64,000 bases of DNA, from NCBI GenBank assembly GCA_019722365.1, contig JADFUC010001272.1, forward strand, positions 186,001 to 250,000, given 5' to 3'. The notes under the pieces were generated by a model, which worked only from the letters and a program-made list of their open reading frames with translations, was not told the origin of the DNA and searched no databases. This DNA is from Lithospermum erythrorhizon (lineage: Eukaryota; Streptophyta; Magnoliopsida; Boraginales; Boraginaceae). This document shows positions 1 through 11,434 of this stretch, in pieces (the first letter of the stretch is position 1; each line of letters opens with the position of its first letter). Both the position numbers and the translations under genes were made by a program.

Positions 1-1130
1 ACATTAATTCAAAATGAGGTTTCATCGGCTTTTTATGTTCATTGTTTTGCCCATCAGCTCCAACTTGCACTTGTTGCTGCTGTTAGTTGTCACTTAGATG
101 TGAGTTCATTTTTTGGGTTGGTCAATTCAATTGTCAATATTATTGGATGTTCTAACAAAAGACATGAGTGGCTTCGAGAAGCACAACTTGTTCATATCTA
201 GTCAATTAGTAGTTGTGGTTTGTGGGAAAGCTGCACAGTTCAAATCAACAAACATCTCTTCTAGAGTCGGTGATACTGTTGGGGTCACATTACAAAAGAC
301 AGCTACAAGTATTGAACTTATTTGGTCCAAGAATTGCAGGTGCTTAAAAAAATCCTCAAGATACATCTTGTAAAGTTCGAGGGTGCCAGCGGACTTTGTT
401 ACGTGGGTTACTTACTTTTGATTTCATTTTCATGTTATCTCACGGTCGATGATAGTGGAGCAACCCATCTTTCAACTTAGCCTTCAAAGATGCGATCAAG
501 ACTGCCAATGCCTTAAACCTTGTAAGAATCACAAGCTACGCCTTCAAAGCGACGGGACGCATTTTGAATGGATATTCCTCGTTAACAAAAAGCTGTTGAA
601 ATTTGCATGAACCATGATATTGAAATTTCCGGGAGGCGACGAGTCATATTACCTCTAAAAAGTCCGTACGTCAAGCTTCATCTACTTCTAATTTGCATCA
701 TTATAAGAATGATTTTTTTTAATATTTTGGATATACGCTTAAAGTTGAACTTAAATGACAAGCTCGATGGAAAACATTGAACTTTACAATGCGCCGTACG
801 CTTAAGTCCTTTCAATAAATTTAAGGCTTTTGATGAAATAGTAATAAAGCTGATTTAGAATGACCGAAGATATCCATCGATTTTCGCATTTAAGTCAATC
901 CCCTTTGGGCACAATGAATTGGCTAATTATATACCGGATTTGGGGTGGACGACTCTCGCTTTTCGTAATTAAAGTGGGCTTTCGACCTCAAACAACTCAG
1001 GCTACCGGAAAGTCTAAGATTTTATGGTGTTGTTTATCGCCTTGTGAAATTCTCTTATTATTATCAAGAATGACTAATGAAATGTCAATCCAGTCTTCTC
1101 GGCGCATAAGATAAATAGCCATCCTGGTGA
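1..1130 (+). pseudogene. hAT-type transposase remnant (TTF-zinc-finger / DUF4371 class)
   Basis: The frame starting at base 1 reads FYVHCFAHQLQLALVA and continues to a stop near 204. That string is typical of plant hAT-family transposase-like proteins (often annotated zinc finger MYM-type protein 1-like). In shifted frames, about 255-345 resembles the GDTRWGSH block, about 495-640 resembles the following helix (LRLQSDG), and about 1000-1060 resembles the VYRLVKF part of the C-terminal dimerisation region. Many frameshifts and stops separate these blocks, so no working enzyme is encoded. The 5' part lies beyond the left edge. Family assignment is from memory of the conserved blocks; exact ends are uncertain and no terminal repeats were found. 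Confidence 0.72.
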
Positions 1131-3264
1131 ATACATTGACGATCACTATTATATGTAGTTGCATATATATTCAGCATCGATCCTCACGATATTTTAGATC
1201 GCCTGTGAAAGATCAATCAGAATTTTACTAAGATTTACGAACGTGAACATCTTTCAATCACAAATTTTTTTTTGCGATCTTTCAACCAATTATTTGCTGT
1301 GATCCGACCCTTGCTTAGTAGTAGATCCTTCCATACCTGTTTAGTAGTAGATCCTTCCATAGAGTTGCACTTAAATCACATGACACATCAATTTCAGGTG
1401 GTTCCATCCTCAGTTTCTTCGAGTAAATTTGTACATTTCAGTTTCATATTTTTATTATGGACATCACTTTTTAGCTTATCCGACAAATACAGTGATGCCC
1501 ACAATGAGAGTATGAATACAAATTAGTGTCTACACAGGACTCTCAAGTCTCTCAACACGTATCATGCATGTTCTTGATTTCGATATTTTTGAATTGCAAA
1601 TCAATGACAAAGAATTGCCATCCATTTTTAAATACCAAATCAATTTTTGGGCGTCCATCTCATACACCAATTTTTATTTCGGGACGGGCATCATATTATA
1701 AGAAAAATAAGAATAATTTTTTTTAACACTTTTAGTATGTGTTAATACCAACTCTATTCCATATAATAAGAATATCATCTTATTTTCTTTCCCTAAATTT
1801 GTTATTCATCCTCTAAGCCAATGAAATCCTTGCATAAGTCTTCTATAAATATCAGAAAAGCAAGATAGAAACAAAGGGGAAATGGTCCCCATCACCAATC
1901 ATATTAATAATATTAACAGTAGAACTTGACGTGGTTCATGATTTATTTAGCTAAAAAACAATTGTAGTAGTGGAGTTCATGATTTAGCCTACGTTTATAA
2001 AATTATATAAGAAGTATGATAATGGAGTTCCAACTCAGACAGCTAAATTGATGCTAACCAACCATGACGCAACTGTATGGACTTCAAACTCACAATTATA
2101 TTAAATTTAAAAGACTTTAGAATAAAGGAATGATGCTCCTTTAAGCATGATTTATCATGCAAAAGTTCCATCCAAGAATGAGGCTTTGTTTGGTAAGCTC
2201 CATTGATTTTTAGTTCCGAAAATTTCATTGATGCAATAATAGTCAGTGAAATTACAAACTTGATGCTCAAACAATTTATGAAATTTACATTATTACAATG
2301 ATAGTCCTAAATTACATACTAACATTGATGAAAGAAAAGAACCATACGCAACAAATTTATAATTCGAAGTGAATCCATCATCAGACCATTTCAAACTCCT
2401 AAAACTAATTTAACTTAGAAACTTTAATTTTCAAACATTTAACTCTAGAACTTTTGTTAATTTAAGAATTTTGTTCAAAGAATTCACTCAATTTCAAACA
2501 TTTAACTCTAGAACTTTCCCTTTACCTCTCCATCTCCATCCATTTACATATCAAACACAGCCAAAGTAAAAGGGAAAGGTATCTTCAGATGAAAAAATTA
2601 TAATACGGAGTATAAAAATAAGCCATGCAATGATCAAATATATTTTATGGGCCTACAAAAGCTAAAGTTAAACGGCTAAGAAACTCAATCATTCAGTTTC
2701 AAATATCATTTTCATTTGAGCTCCTTTTAGCATTGATCAATCATCAATCAGTTTAGACCAATATAGAGGTCACATCAGTTAATTTAAAAGGGGCTCAACT
2801 TTGTGATTGGATTGTCTAACATAGATTGGTTGCTTGACTTGCCGCAATAGCACACATAACCTCAGAAATAGAAACAAACAAATTCCTATTGAATAATTGA
2901 TCATCTTAATCAATTATCATCATCATCATCACCATCATCTTCTACATTAACTTTCCATGTTAGGTAGGATGAGTAATCATAATGTAAAAATTAAACCAAT
3001 GATAAAAAGGTATTGCAAGAATACTGGCTAATATATTCAAATACATATAATAGAAAAAGAATCATTAATCCAGAGAACAATACTCAGCATTTAACTCAGC
3101 ATTCGTTTGGTAATTCATTCTTTCATGTCAAAACCATTTAATATTTTCACCATTTCCATTATTCCATTTATTTCAAATTGCCAGCTAATATTTTACCACA
3201 AACATCATGAAGCATCCTTAATCCTATTTAGCTTTCATAATTGCAAGAACAATACTTAGAGCTA
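1131..3264. other. Intergenic, AT-rich; no gene seen
   Basis: No coding region was recognised. Small local direct repeats are present: a roughly 21-bp unit at about 1315 and 1341, and a roughly 26-bp unit at about 2431 and 2493. The remainder has many stops in all frames and no terminal repeats that I could pair. Confidence 0.5.
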
Positions 3265-3361
3265 GACAAAAGTCGAGACTGAATTCAAGGAGTTTGTAAC
3301 TACATTGAATATTACTCCTGCAGGACAGGACAAACTGCAGGATGAAATCTCGACTTTTGTC
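3265..3361. repeat. Inverted repeat just downstream of the cytidine deaminase gene
   Basis: A perfect 14-base arm, gacaaaagtcgaga, at 3265-3278 is matched in reverse complement at 3348-3361, separated by 69 bases. Shorter matching pieces (ggagtttg/caaactcc) lie inside and beside the arms. It begins 16 bases after the stop codon of the minus-strand gene, so it would fall in that gene's 3' untranslated region and could fold in the RNA. Function is unknown. Confidence 0.6.
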
Positions 3362-3376
3362 AAACTCCAGCTATAA

Positions 3377-4477
3377 TTAATTCAATGAACGCCCATTTTC
3401 TCCATGGAAACAATAAACAACCTTTAAATCACACTTAGGGGCAACCTTCTTCAAGATAATCTTAGCAGTATCCTCCTGCACAACAAGTGCCCCTTCCTTC
3501 TCCACCAACACGGCCGCCACGATCCTCTCATATCCACCACCACCTCCCACCATAAACGCCACCAATGCCGCCTGCACCGGCCCCAAACTCGGGTTGTAAG
3601 CAGCAGACTCAGCATAGGAACCTCTATACACAATACCATCACAATCCATCAATGCCACCCCTGATGGACATCCACTATATGGAGCATATGATTTATTTGC
3701 AGCCTTCAATGCCTCATCTATCAACAAATTCTCATTCTTATTAAAATTTTCATGATACCCATTGCTTAAATTCTCAGAATTTGAATAAAAATCCAATCTT
3801 TTTCCTTCTTTATTCATAGAATCCTCAGAATTTAAACAAAAATCCAATCTTTTTCCTTCTTTTTTCATAGAATCCTCAGAATTTAAACTAAATTCCAATC
3901 TTTTTGGATCTTTTTTCACAAACCCATTTACCAAAAATCCTGATTTATCCAAATTTGGTTGAATTAACACCAACCCATTATCATTTTCCTCAAGAAGCAA
4001 AGGACTTTTCTCATCCAACAAATCAAATGGCCCAAATGGGCTACTCAACAATTCAACCAACTTCTTGAACCCTTCACAATTTTCCCCATTTTCCCCTTCA
4101 GTAATACAAATTTTCAGGGTTTGTGAATTCCTCAATTCTTGAAGAAATTGCCTACAATGTCCACAAGGAGCAGCAGAAACAGCAAAGGCGATAAGGGATT
4201 TGCAATTATGGAGTTTGAGATTTGTGATGAGGAATTGTTCTGCATGAATTGAGTTATGAAGAGGGAGGCTTTTGAATTCAGCGTTGACTCCGGTGAATAT
4301 TCTGCCGTCGCCGCCGAGACCCACGGCGGCGACGTGGAAGTTGGAGATTGGGGGGGAGGCTAAGGATTGGGCTGGGTGGACTAGGAGGGGGAGGAGGTGG
4401 AGGAGGGAGGGGAGGTTTAGGGATTGGGCCATTGCTTGGGCTTCTTGGGCCTCTATTACAAATTTGGGTTGGTCCAT
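3377..4477 (-). CDS. CDA1: Cytidine deaminase (plant CDA1 type), single exon, 366 aa
   Basis: Predicted to deaminate cytidine and deoxycytidine to uridine and deoxyuridine in pyrimidine salvage, as a zinc enzyme. The N-terminal catalytic domain has the HAE motif at residues 78-80 (Glu80 the likely proton shuttle, His78 a zinc ligand) and PCGHC at 104-108 (Cys105 and Cys108 zinc ligands), followed by RQFLQE. The C-terminal half (about 253-355, with SYAPYS and NPSLGPVQAAL) is the second deaminase-like domain without zinc ligands, as in the long two-domain class. The start MDQPKFVI matches the family N-terminus. The protein is about 65 residues longer than Arabidopsis CDA1 as I recall it. The excess lies in the linker, where a 17-residue unit (KRLDFxLNSEDSMxKEG) occurs twice plus a partial third copy at 192-240. 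No introns or stops; probably functional. Confidence 0.95.
   Translation of the reverse strand: MDQPKFVIEAQEAQAMAQSLNLPSLLHLLPLLVHPAQSLASPPISNFHVAAVGLGGDGRIFTGVNAEFKSLPLHNSIHAEQFLITNLKLHNCKSLIAFAVSAAPCGHCRQFLQELRNSQTLKICITEGENGENCEGFKKLVELLSSPFGPFDLLDEKSPLLLEENDNGLVLIQPNLDKSGFLVNGFVKKDPKRLEFSLNSEDSMKKEGKRLDFCLNSEDSMNKEGKRLDFYSNSENLSNGYHENFNKNENLLIDEALKAANKSYAPYSGCPSGVALMDCDGIVYRGSYAESAAYNPSLGPVQAALVAFMVGGGGGYERIVAAVLVEKEGALVVQEDTAKIILKKVAPKCDLKVVYCFHGENGRSLN
3758..3904 (-). repeat. In-frame 51-bp tandem repeat in the cytidine deaminase linker
   Basis: Two 51-bp units at 3854-3904 and 3803-3853 are followed by a diverged partial unit down to about 3758. The first two differ at only a few bases. 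Because 51 is a multiple of three, the reading frame is kept. The repeat sits between the catalytic and non-catalytic deaminase domains, away from catalytic residues. Confidence 0.85.
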
Positions 4478-4689
4478 TGGGTAGGGGTGTGTGGGGTACA
4501 GGCTGGGGGGGGAGGGGGAGAGGTTGTAAATTGGAAGAAAGGGGCAAGGTGTGAGATTTTGTGAATTGTGATGCTTGAGATTAGAGGAGGAAGGTGGGTG
4601 TGGGTGTGGGTGTGGGGTGGGTGGGAGTATATGCTTGAGATTAGGAGGGAGTGAAGGTAGGGGGAGAAATGTGGGAGGATATGGAATGG

Positions 4690-4697
4690 TATTTATA
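4690..4697 (-). promoter_or_regulatory. TATA box for the cytidine deaminase gene, with CT-rich leader
   Basis: The minus strand reads TATAAATA, 213 bases upstream of the start codon, which would place transcription start near 4660. The leader between is strongly pyrimidine-rich on the coding strand (G-runs on the plus strand at about 4340-4420 and 4500-4680). It carries two copies of atgcttgagattag (plus strand) near 4571 and 4631. Position and sequence fit a core promoter; no transcript evidence is available. Confidence 0.55.
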
Positions 4698-4841
4698 GAG
4701 TTGGATAAGGTAGTTGAGATTGTAAAGAGAAAATTGTTTGATGTATTTATTTATGACAAATAAATTGTTATTTTTAATAAATACATCATAAGATTTATTA
4801 TTCGGAATATAAACCTTTTATATTAAAGGAGTAAGATGGTA

Positions 4842-5094
4842 CTCTTTTCTTGTTTTTTTATAGTTGTCGTTTTAGATTAAAAAAAATTATTTTTTTATAG
4901 TTATCGTTTTAGCATAATAAATAGCATTTTTATATTTTCAATATACTTTTTGACTATTTTTTCTTTTGAAATAAACAATCAACCAATGATATTGTTTCAA
5001 TTGATTATCAATTTATATTTTCGATGCACTTTTTAATTTCTTTTTTTCTTACTCTATATGTAAAGTGCTAAAACGACAATTAAAAAAAAGGGAG
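4842..5094. mobile_element. Stowaway-like MITE, 253 bp
   Basis: The ends are inverted copies of each other (left ctcttttcttg then tagttgtcgttttag; right ctaaaacgacaatt then aagggag), and the element is flanked by TA on both sides (4840-4841 and 5095-5096). There is no coding capacity. Family assignment rests on the CTC...GAG ends and the TA target. The arms are AT-rich and could form a long hairpin. Confidence 0.6.
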
Positions 5095-5096
5095 TA

Positions 5097-7600
5097 TTTG
5101 TTTTCGTTTGAGGAATTGAGATATAGGGTCCAATACAAGTGATGTGAAGGCTTAGATTAGAATACTTGGAAGTACATTGAATATGTGATGAGTTTGAGAT
5201 GGATGATTTTAGTTCTCAACACTTTTGAATTTGTTGACAACTAAAAGATTGCTCCGTATTATGACTGAGATGAACATTGACCTTTTCTGTGGGCAGCTAG
5301 AAAGGCAAGCAAAGACAACTTCATTGATAAATGTAGTTCTAATGAAATTGGTTTACAAAAATCAACTTCCTTAGTTTCTACACCTACCAAAAATGTGTAA
5401 CAATCACCATTCAAGAAATGATTGGTATATTTACATCTTTCGAATTTTTTGTCTTTTTAGAATTTAGATTTTAATAATTATATTTCTAGATTAGAAAATT
5501 ATCCTTTTACATTTTTAATGTACTTTTTAATTATTTTTTTATCTTTCTACATATTTACAGTAAAAAGGAGTGTTGGATCGTTGGAAAGAAAGCGACCTGG
5601 AAGGGGAAGATGCCGAAGGTTGGAAGTGAAATGGACTGGGGGTGGCTCCACTCGTGGAGGACCTATTTAAGATGGTAGAGGTTGGTGATTGAATGAGTAT
5701 ATTTGGGACTGCAGGCCGGCCGGACTCCTGATAAAAATCCGATTATTAGATCCTGGCCCTATCCTACTATTTTCTGATAAAAACTCACGGACCGACTCTG
5801 CTTAAAGATATATTTTTGGATGAACCGACCGATCCGTTATTATTTGGCCCTGACCTCGCCGGATTTTTAACCGTCCGTCCTGCTCATTTTTAAAAAAAAA
5901 TAAATTTATATAACACCGCCCCCAGCCCATTCTCCATCGTACCATCGGACACTTTCGCCGCTTTCCATCAAATTTAATGCATTTACCTTTACCGGTTCAT
6001 TTTTTTGGTAAGGTGCTCATTTCTTGTGTCTTTACTCAATTGGTGGAACAAAACTTGCAATTGGAGGCGCACATGTTGGTTTTGGTTCGAAAATAACAAG
6101 ATTCACTTTAAACGCATTGGTAGAAAGATAATAATTTTAGTAATAAGTTTAAAGTTAAATATCTTCATTAGCAAGTTTGATATAATCCCGTGAGTAAACT
6201 TTTTTGGGTTTAATGTATTCATAGTATTAGTCCCATTTAGGTGTTTATATGATCTCAATGTTGATAATATTAAACACATTACTTAATTCGACATTACATA
6301 TCAATATTGATTTTGCCTAACTACAAGAATAACATATGTATGTTCTCGTGCAATTATGCGTAAAGTTTCAATTGCTTACTTCAGATGGTGAATTACTTAG
6401 CACTAAATCAATTTATATGTACAAAAACCGTAGTTTAAACACGGTGCTTTAGTACAATCTTAAGCACCTAAACTGTGTCAAATAATGCTATTATCTTGAT
6501 GACGACTAGATCGATTAGGAAAATTAATCCATTAAATTCAAAATTATTCTTGTATTTGGACATTTGAACTTATTATTAGTATTTGGACATTTAAACTTAT
6601 TATTATTCATGTTTTAGATATTTAGGAGTTTTGAATTTTATTACGTTATTATTTCTTTTAATTTCGAGTTTATCATTATTTTTATTATAAATATCAGATA
6701 TGGGCTTAACCCAAAAACAAGTAGTTCTCAAAATATAAATAAAAAATCTACCAAATCTAATAGAAAAATCACCATAACAAACATCCGGCCCAAAAAACTA
6801 ATTAAAAATCTACCAATGTCGCCAAAATCCGTATATCCGAAGTCCGGTCCGAAACTGAGATCCGGTCCGACCGATTTCGATAACCGGACCGGATTTTTAC
6901 TCCCTTTCCAAAATATCCGAACCGTTACGATTTTTGCCCCCCTTAAAATCCCAGAACTGGGTCCGATCGCACCCCTGTGACCTGATATATTTGAATAAGA
7001 TTTTATTTTAAATTTGTACGTGCATGGCACGTGACCAGATTAATGGTGGAATTTAATGACACGTGAACAGCTAATTTAAACCGTTGATTAATAGTAAAGC
7101 TGAACGATATCATTTAATTCATGAGTAACCTAAAGAGGTCATGCAAATACATGATTCGAGCTATCCCGGCTTTTACAATTTATTTCCATTCCTAAAAGAT
7201 TATATATTTCGATTCTTTTTCGACTTTTATACTGAACTTAACCGAAATATTTTTATTTGTGTTGTATAATATTTTATGAAAATATATCAAAAAAATATAT
7301 TTTCAATTCTTTTCTATCGATATATTTTTCATTTAAATATTATACCATACAAACAAAATATATATATTGGGCCAAAGCTCAACTATAAAAATTAAAAAGT
7401 CTAAATATAATAATCTTAGGGTATGGAGAGAGAGTAGCACTAAAATCAACTGCAAACAATAATATAGTTTCAATTATTTGTTATACTACATTTTTAATAT
7501 ATTTTTTATTATTTCTTATTTTTTATAATTTGTATGTATTACCTTAGAAAAATAAGTAAAAAACTCCGGAGGAAGTAATACATAATTATGCCTCACGGAA
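5097..7600. other. Intergenic with two GC-richer, possibly hAT-derived patches
   Basis: Mostly AT-rich with no supported gene. Two patches, about 5705-5900 and 6800-6980, are rich in cggacc/ccggtc motifs unlike their surroundings. The second ends cgcacccctg, whose complement caggggtg resembles a hAT terminal repeat. I could not find a matching left end with an 8-bp target duplication, so this stays a guess. The open frame over 6728-7030 (-) is compositional and not recognised. Confidence 0.35.
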
Positions 7601-7671
7601 TGGAGCATTCTAATTTAGATGATCCCTTTTTTTAACAATGATAAAACTATACTTCATTTTTGAGAATGAAC

Positions 7672-8600
7672 CACTTTTTTCAAATCAAAGGTTATATAAA
7701 AAAGAAGATCGCGTGGCCAACACTCGAGTTGTCGTCATATTTTTGGTGTGTACGATTTCTTTCTTTTTTCTCTTCTTTTAAATTGAGAGGGTCAGATTAC
7801 AGACAAAGCCAGACCTTCAAATCTTTATCGAACATACTCAATTGGTCTCGCCTTTACCCAATTATCCGCCTCATTTAATCTTTTTATTCTTACCCGTCTC
7901 GGCCTTTAACATTTTATTATTCAATCTGTTTCCATTCCGCTCTTTTTTATCTCGTTGCTCGTATCAAATATTTCGTTAATAAAACGCCCACACTCAAGTT
8001 GTTGTCATATTTTCGGCACGTGGCCGATTTTTTTTTTAGCTTGAGAGGATTGTACCTTTCGTTTGAAAGTTGTACCTTCAAATTTTTATTGAGAACATAA
8101 TCAAAGGTTATATAAAAACGAAGATCGCGTGGCCAACACTCGAGTTGTCGCCATATTTTCGGCTCAGGGCGCCTTTTTTTGCTTTTTTAGCTTCGAGAGG
8201 GTCAGACTACAGACAAAGTCAGACCTTCAAATTTTTATCAAAACATAATTACATTTTTGCTCCATCTTACCTAATTAATTGCCTTACCTCTAGTTTTTAT
8301 TGTTACCCGCCTCGCCCCTAGCATTTTATTATTCAAATTGCTTTCCATTCATTTTTTAAATTGCTGTTCGATAAAACATTTAATAAACGCCAACACTCGA
8401 GTTGTTTGTCGCCATATTTTTGGCGTGTGGTCAAGTTTTGTTTAATAGGGGCTTGGCAGGGTTGTACTATGCATTGAAAGTTGTACCTTCAAATTTTTAT
8501 TGACAATATAATTAAATCTTGTCTTGTCTTTACCCAATTACCTGCCTCGGCCTCTAGCATTTTATTATTCAATCCATTTCATTATGTTTTTTAATCTTGC
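7672..8600. repeat. Cluster of a dispersed repeat (four diverged copies)
   Basis: A module containing gccaacactcgagttgtcg followed by catatttt(c/t)ggc recurs near 7716, 7986, 8132 and 8389. Each copy is followed by a block resembling gacaaagtcagaccttcaaa and then attttattattcaat. The copies at 7685 and 8101 share about 50 nearly identical bases. A further degenerate copy lies near 9297-9510. Open frames here come from the repeat and do not look like genes. Confidence 0.65.
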
Positions 8601-8649
8601 CGTCCGTGACGAATATTTCAATAAACATTTGCTATATAAAGAAAAGAAT

Positions 8650-9285
8650 CTGGACGGACATAAGCACATTACTAATAACTTACAACTAAACGGAGTCGAT
8701 CTGCAGACGCCCCAACAAGATTGGGTCCTCAAGACGGATCAAGAGCAAGAACCGAATAAAGGAGTAATTCGATTCACACGAGTAGGCCATAGCCATGGCT
8801 ACCCGGAAGTTAACGGGTCACTGCCCAAACTCGGTAAGGAAGAGGAAGACCGTTATAGAATTAACGGCTTGATTCGGCTAGATTAAGGTGGTAGTTAAGT
8901 CCGTAACTACTTAGTCCATAATGAACAGTTAATCATTAATCGGTAATGAAGGAGCCATCAAGGCTCGACCAAAGAATTCATCAAAATAACCATATAAAGG
9001 GTAAACTCAGGGCCAAATCAAGAAAGTTCACTTCGATACCAAACACTCTCTCTTTCGTAAACTAAACTCGGTTAATTTACTAACTTGATCGTCGGAGTGC
9101 TCCGGCCGCGTGAACCTGGCCCCTGCTTTGTAAGAACTCTCATTCTGATCCATGCGTATCAAAGCTCGACTTGGATGATTTTAGATTCAAGCCAAAGACC
9201 CCAAAACCGACCGTATCATCAATTACCGACATTACTACTCACACGTTTTCTTGGTTTTTGCTTGTATATAGGTAGTATAAAGAAT
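8650..9285 (+). mobile_element. LTR-retrotransposon LTR fragment inserted in the repeat cluster
   Basis: This segment is more GC-balanced than its flanks and separates the repeat copies at 8389 and 9297. It carries a TATA-like ccatataaaggg near 8990 and, downstream, gatcgtcggagtg followed by ctccggccgcgtg, which resembles the R/U5 part of plant Ty3/gypsy LTRs. No internal coding region accompanies it, so it is a solo LTR or fragment. Ends and target duplication were not resolved. Confidence 0.45.
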
Positions 9286-9289
9286 CATA

Positions 9290-9520
9290 CTGTAATGCAC
9301 CCGAGTTATCGCCATCACGGCCCCGAACTTTATTTTTTTTAATTTTTCCCCTTTTTAGCATGCAACCTTTTTTTTTCCCTTTTTTCCTCTCCTTTATAAA
9401 GACTACAAGACGAAAGCCAGACTTCAAAATTTATCAAAACATAATTAAATTTTGTCTCCGTCTTTCAGCTCCCGCCCGGCCTTTTTTATCATTTTATTAT
9501 TCAATCCGTTTGTATTCCGC
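9290..9520. repeat. Fifth, degenerate copy of the 7.7-kb repeat module
   Basis: The order cccgagttatcgccat, then a T-rich run, then gacgaaagccagacttcaaa and attttattattcaatccg follows the modules at 7716-8340. It is truncated and diverged. Confidence 0.5.
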
Positions 9521-9734
9521 CCTTTTTATTTCTATCACTCCACATCTTCTATTCATTATTGAATTGTGATTCATCATTTGTAATAGTTTTTTCTTTTGAT
9601 ATTTTTTTTCGAAGAGAAGTAAATAGTTAGTCCCATATTTTGATGTATTTGATTTTTTTTTAAGTAAATACTTTAACTAACAATTGAATTGAGAATAAGT
9701 TTACTCGCCATTTGACGGACACCGCCAACTAGTA

Positions 9735-10080
9735 TTTGAGTAAAGTGAAGATTTACAATTTAAATAAATGAAGGTGATAAATTTTTTTGAAACTCTATGT
9801 ATAAATTTTTTTCAGTGTGATGAAGAGTCTTTTTTACTCATGTAATTAATTTGATAAATTAGAAATCACATGAGCATTTGAGCATATAATTGCTTGACAA
9901 CAGAGATGCCTGACAAAATTAGCATATAATTGTTGCAAGCTTGCAAGCATTTACTATTGAATAATTCTGTTGTCTATTCTACACATTTTAATTTCGTCTA
10001 TGTTGTAATTAAAAACTGCACTTTTGTCTGACTTTTAACTTTCAAAGCCTCAAGTGGAGCCCTTGATTTACCTAACAGTC
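9735..10080. repeat. Direct repeat, copy A
   Basis: About 270 bases starting near 9808 (gatgaagagtcttttttactca through caagtggagcccttgattta) reappear at 12404-12675 with scattered differences. The preceding 70 bases (taaagtgaagat ... ggtgataaatt) match 11440-11495. This marks an old local duplication about 2.6 kb apart. No coding sequence. Confidence 0.75.
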
Positions 10081-10171
10081 AGTACAGTACATCATGGATC
10101 TTTCACTAGGCAAACTGCAAAACAGTCGGTGCATCATAGATAGTTCACTGGGAAAATTGCATCACACATTA

Positions 10172-11345
10172 GGTGTAAGTTGTATTGAATTAGTTTATAT
10201 ATTATAGTATTTTTATTTTCTGTACTATTTATTTTTTGACAATTTTATGTTCAAGTTGTTATAATTATTTGCCTAACAACGCTTTCATCAGACGATTATC
10301 TCACAAATGTAACATCATCAACAAATAGTATCAGAGCGAGCAATTTTATCGATAGGCAAGATATGATCAAGGGGGAATATATGTTTTGCCTACAAAAAAT
10401 ATGAGGCAAACGAGGAGTTTGACATTATTTTGTTGGCCGACTATTTTATTGATAGACAAAACTGAGAGCAGTGTCGAAGTGTTAAACCAAGTTTCAATGA
10501 CAGTTGGTACAACAGTTCGCTACTGTCATAACATGTGCAGATATTTTCGCGATTCTGCTGAATTTGGTAATATTTGGAAGAGATATTTCCGTCCTATAAT
10601 ATATGGAAATGACTTGGAGTATTTCTCAAGTATAAAGATTGAGCGTGATAGAGAATTAACAAGAGATTGTGTTTCGAATTAGGTAAGATTCGATTTGAGG
10701 AGTTTTGCAAATAAGGAAACTTTGTGATTCGTTGAAAATCTTGTTCTCAATTCAAACGTTTCAGATCAATTTGCTGACATATGGAAAGCTGATTGAGTTT
10801 CTATTTCAGACTCGCTTTGATTAAGGAAATATTTTAGCCAAATCAAATACTTTATTTATTGAATAACAGAAATTTTAATGTAAATAAGTAAACTATAAAG
10901 GAGCCCAAACACAAGCCTATGAAGCAGGCCTCACATATTATCATTCATGTAGTCTCGTTATTGTGTTTTGTGAGCTATTATTGAGAGTTTAGTGTAGGTT
11001 TGTTTTGTGTTAGAAGAATTCTCAAAACTTCTAACTAATGTACGGTTGTTTATGACACTTTGTTATAACAATCTTTGAGAGATATAATGTTAAATCATCA
11101 GAGCCTAACACCGCGAGAAAGGACGGAGGATGTAAGGTTGTGAACCGGCATTCTCTACCTTATTTTGGCAGTGGTGTTATAATACGATAGATCATATTCG
11201 TGATGTTTCAGAATTCTTTTCAAAGTTATAGTGAATTTTTTATTGACAAGCTGTCCCCAAATAGGTGTGTTGCAATTAAATTGGATTATCATCTTGTACT
11301 ATTTTATTTTTTATATTATTTATTTTTTGTTATCTATCTCACAAC
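10172..11345 (+). mobile_element. Candidate degenerate copia-type LTR element with primer-binding site
   Basis: tagtatcagagc at 10326-10337 matches the primer-binding site (TGGTATCAGAGC) that plant Ty1-copia elements use for initiator methionine tRNA, apart from one base. The roughly 150 bases before it (from about 10172, starting tgtaagttg) could be an LTR. A loosely similar tract (ttgtactattttatttttt ... atctcacaaca) occurs near 11290-11345. Coding content between is unrecognisable. The primer site is seen directly; the element ends are inferred. Confidence 0.35.
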
Positions 11346-11434
11346 AGAATATCACTAAGATGTTCCTTTTTACCATATTAAAATATTTTCTGGGGTACCG
11401 TTGTTCCTTTATACAAAATGAACCACTTTTTCAA

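Noticed and set aside
4272..4763. Glycine/arginine-rich and proline-rich open frames over the CDA start and leader, on both strands
   Set aside because: They are shadows of the G-run/C-run composition and overlap the real deaminase frame or its leader.
5690..6980. A full hAT element between the two ccgg-rich patches
   Set aside because: Only the right end looks hAT-like; no matching left end or 8-bp duplication was found.
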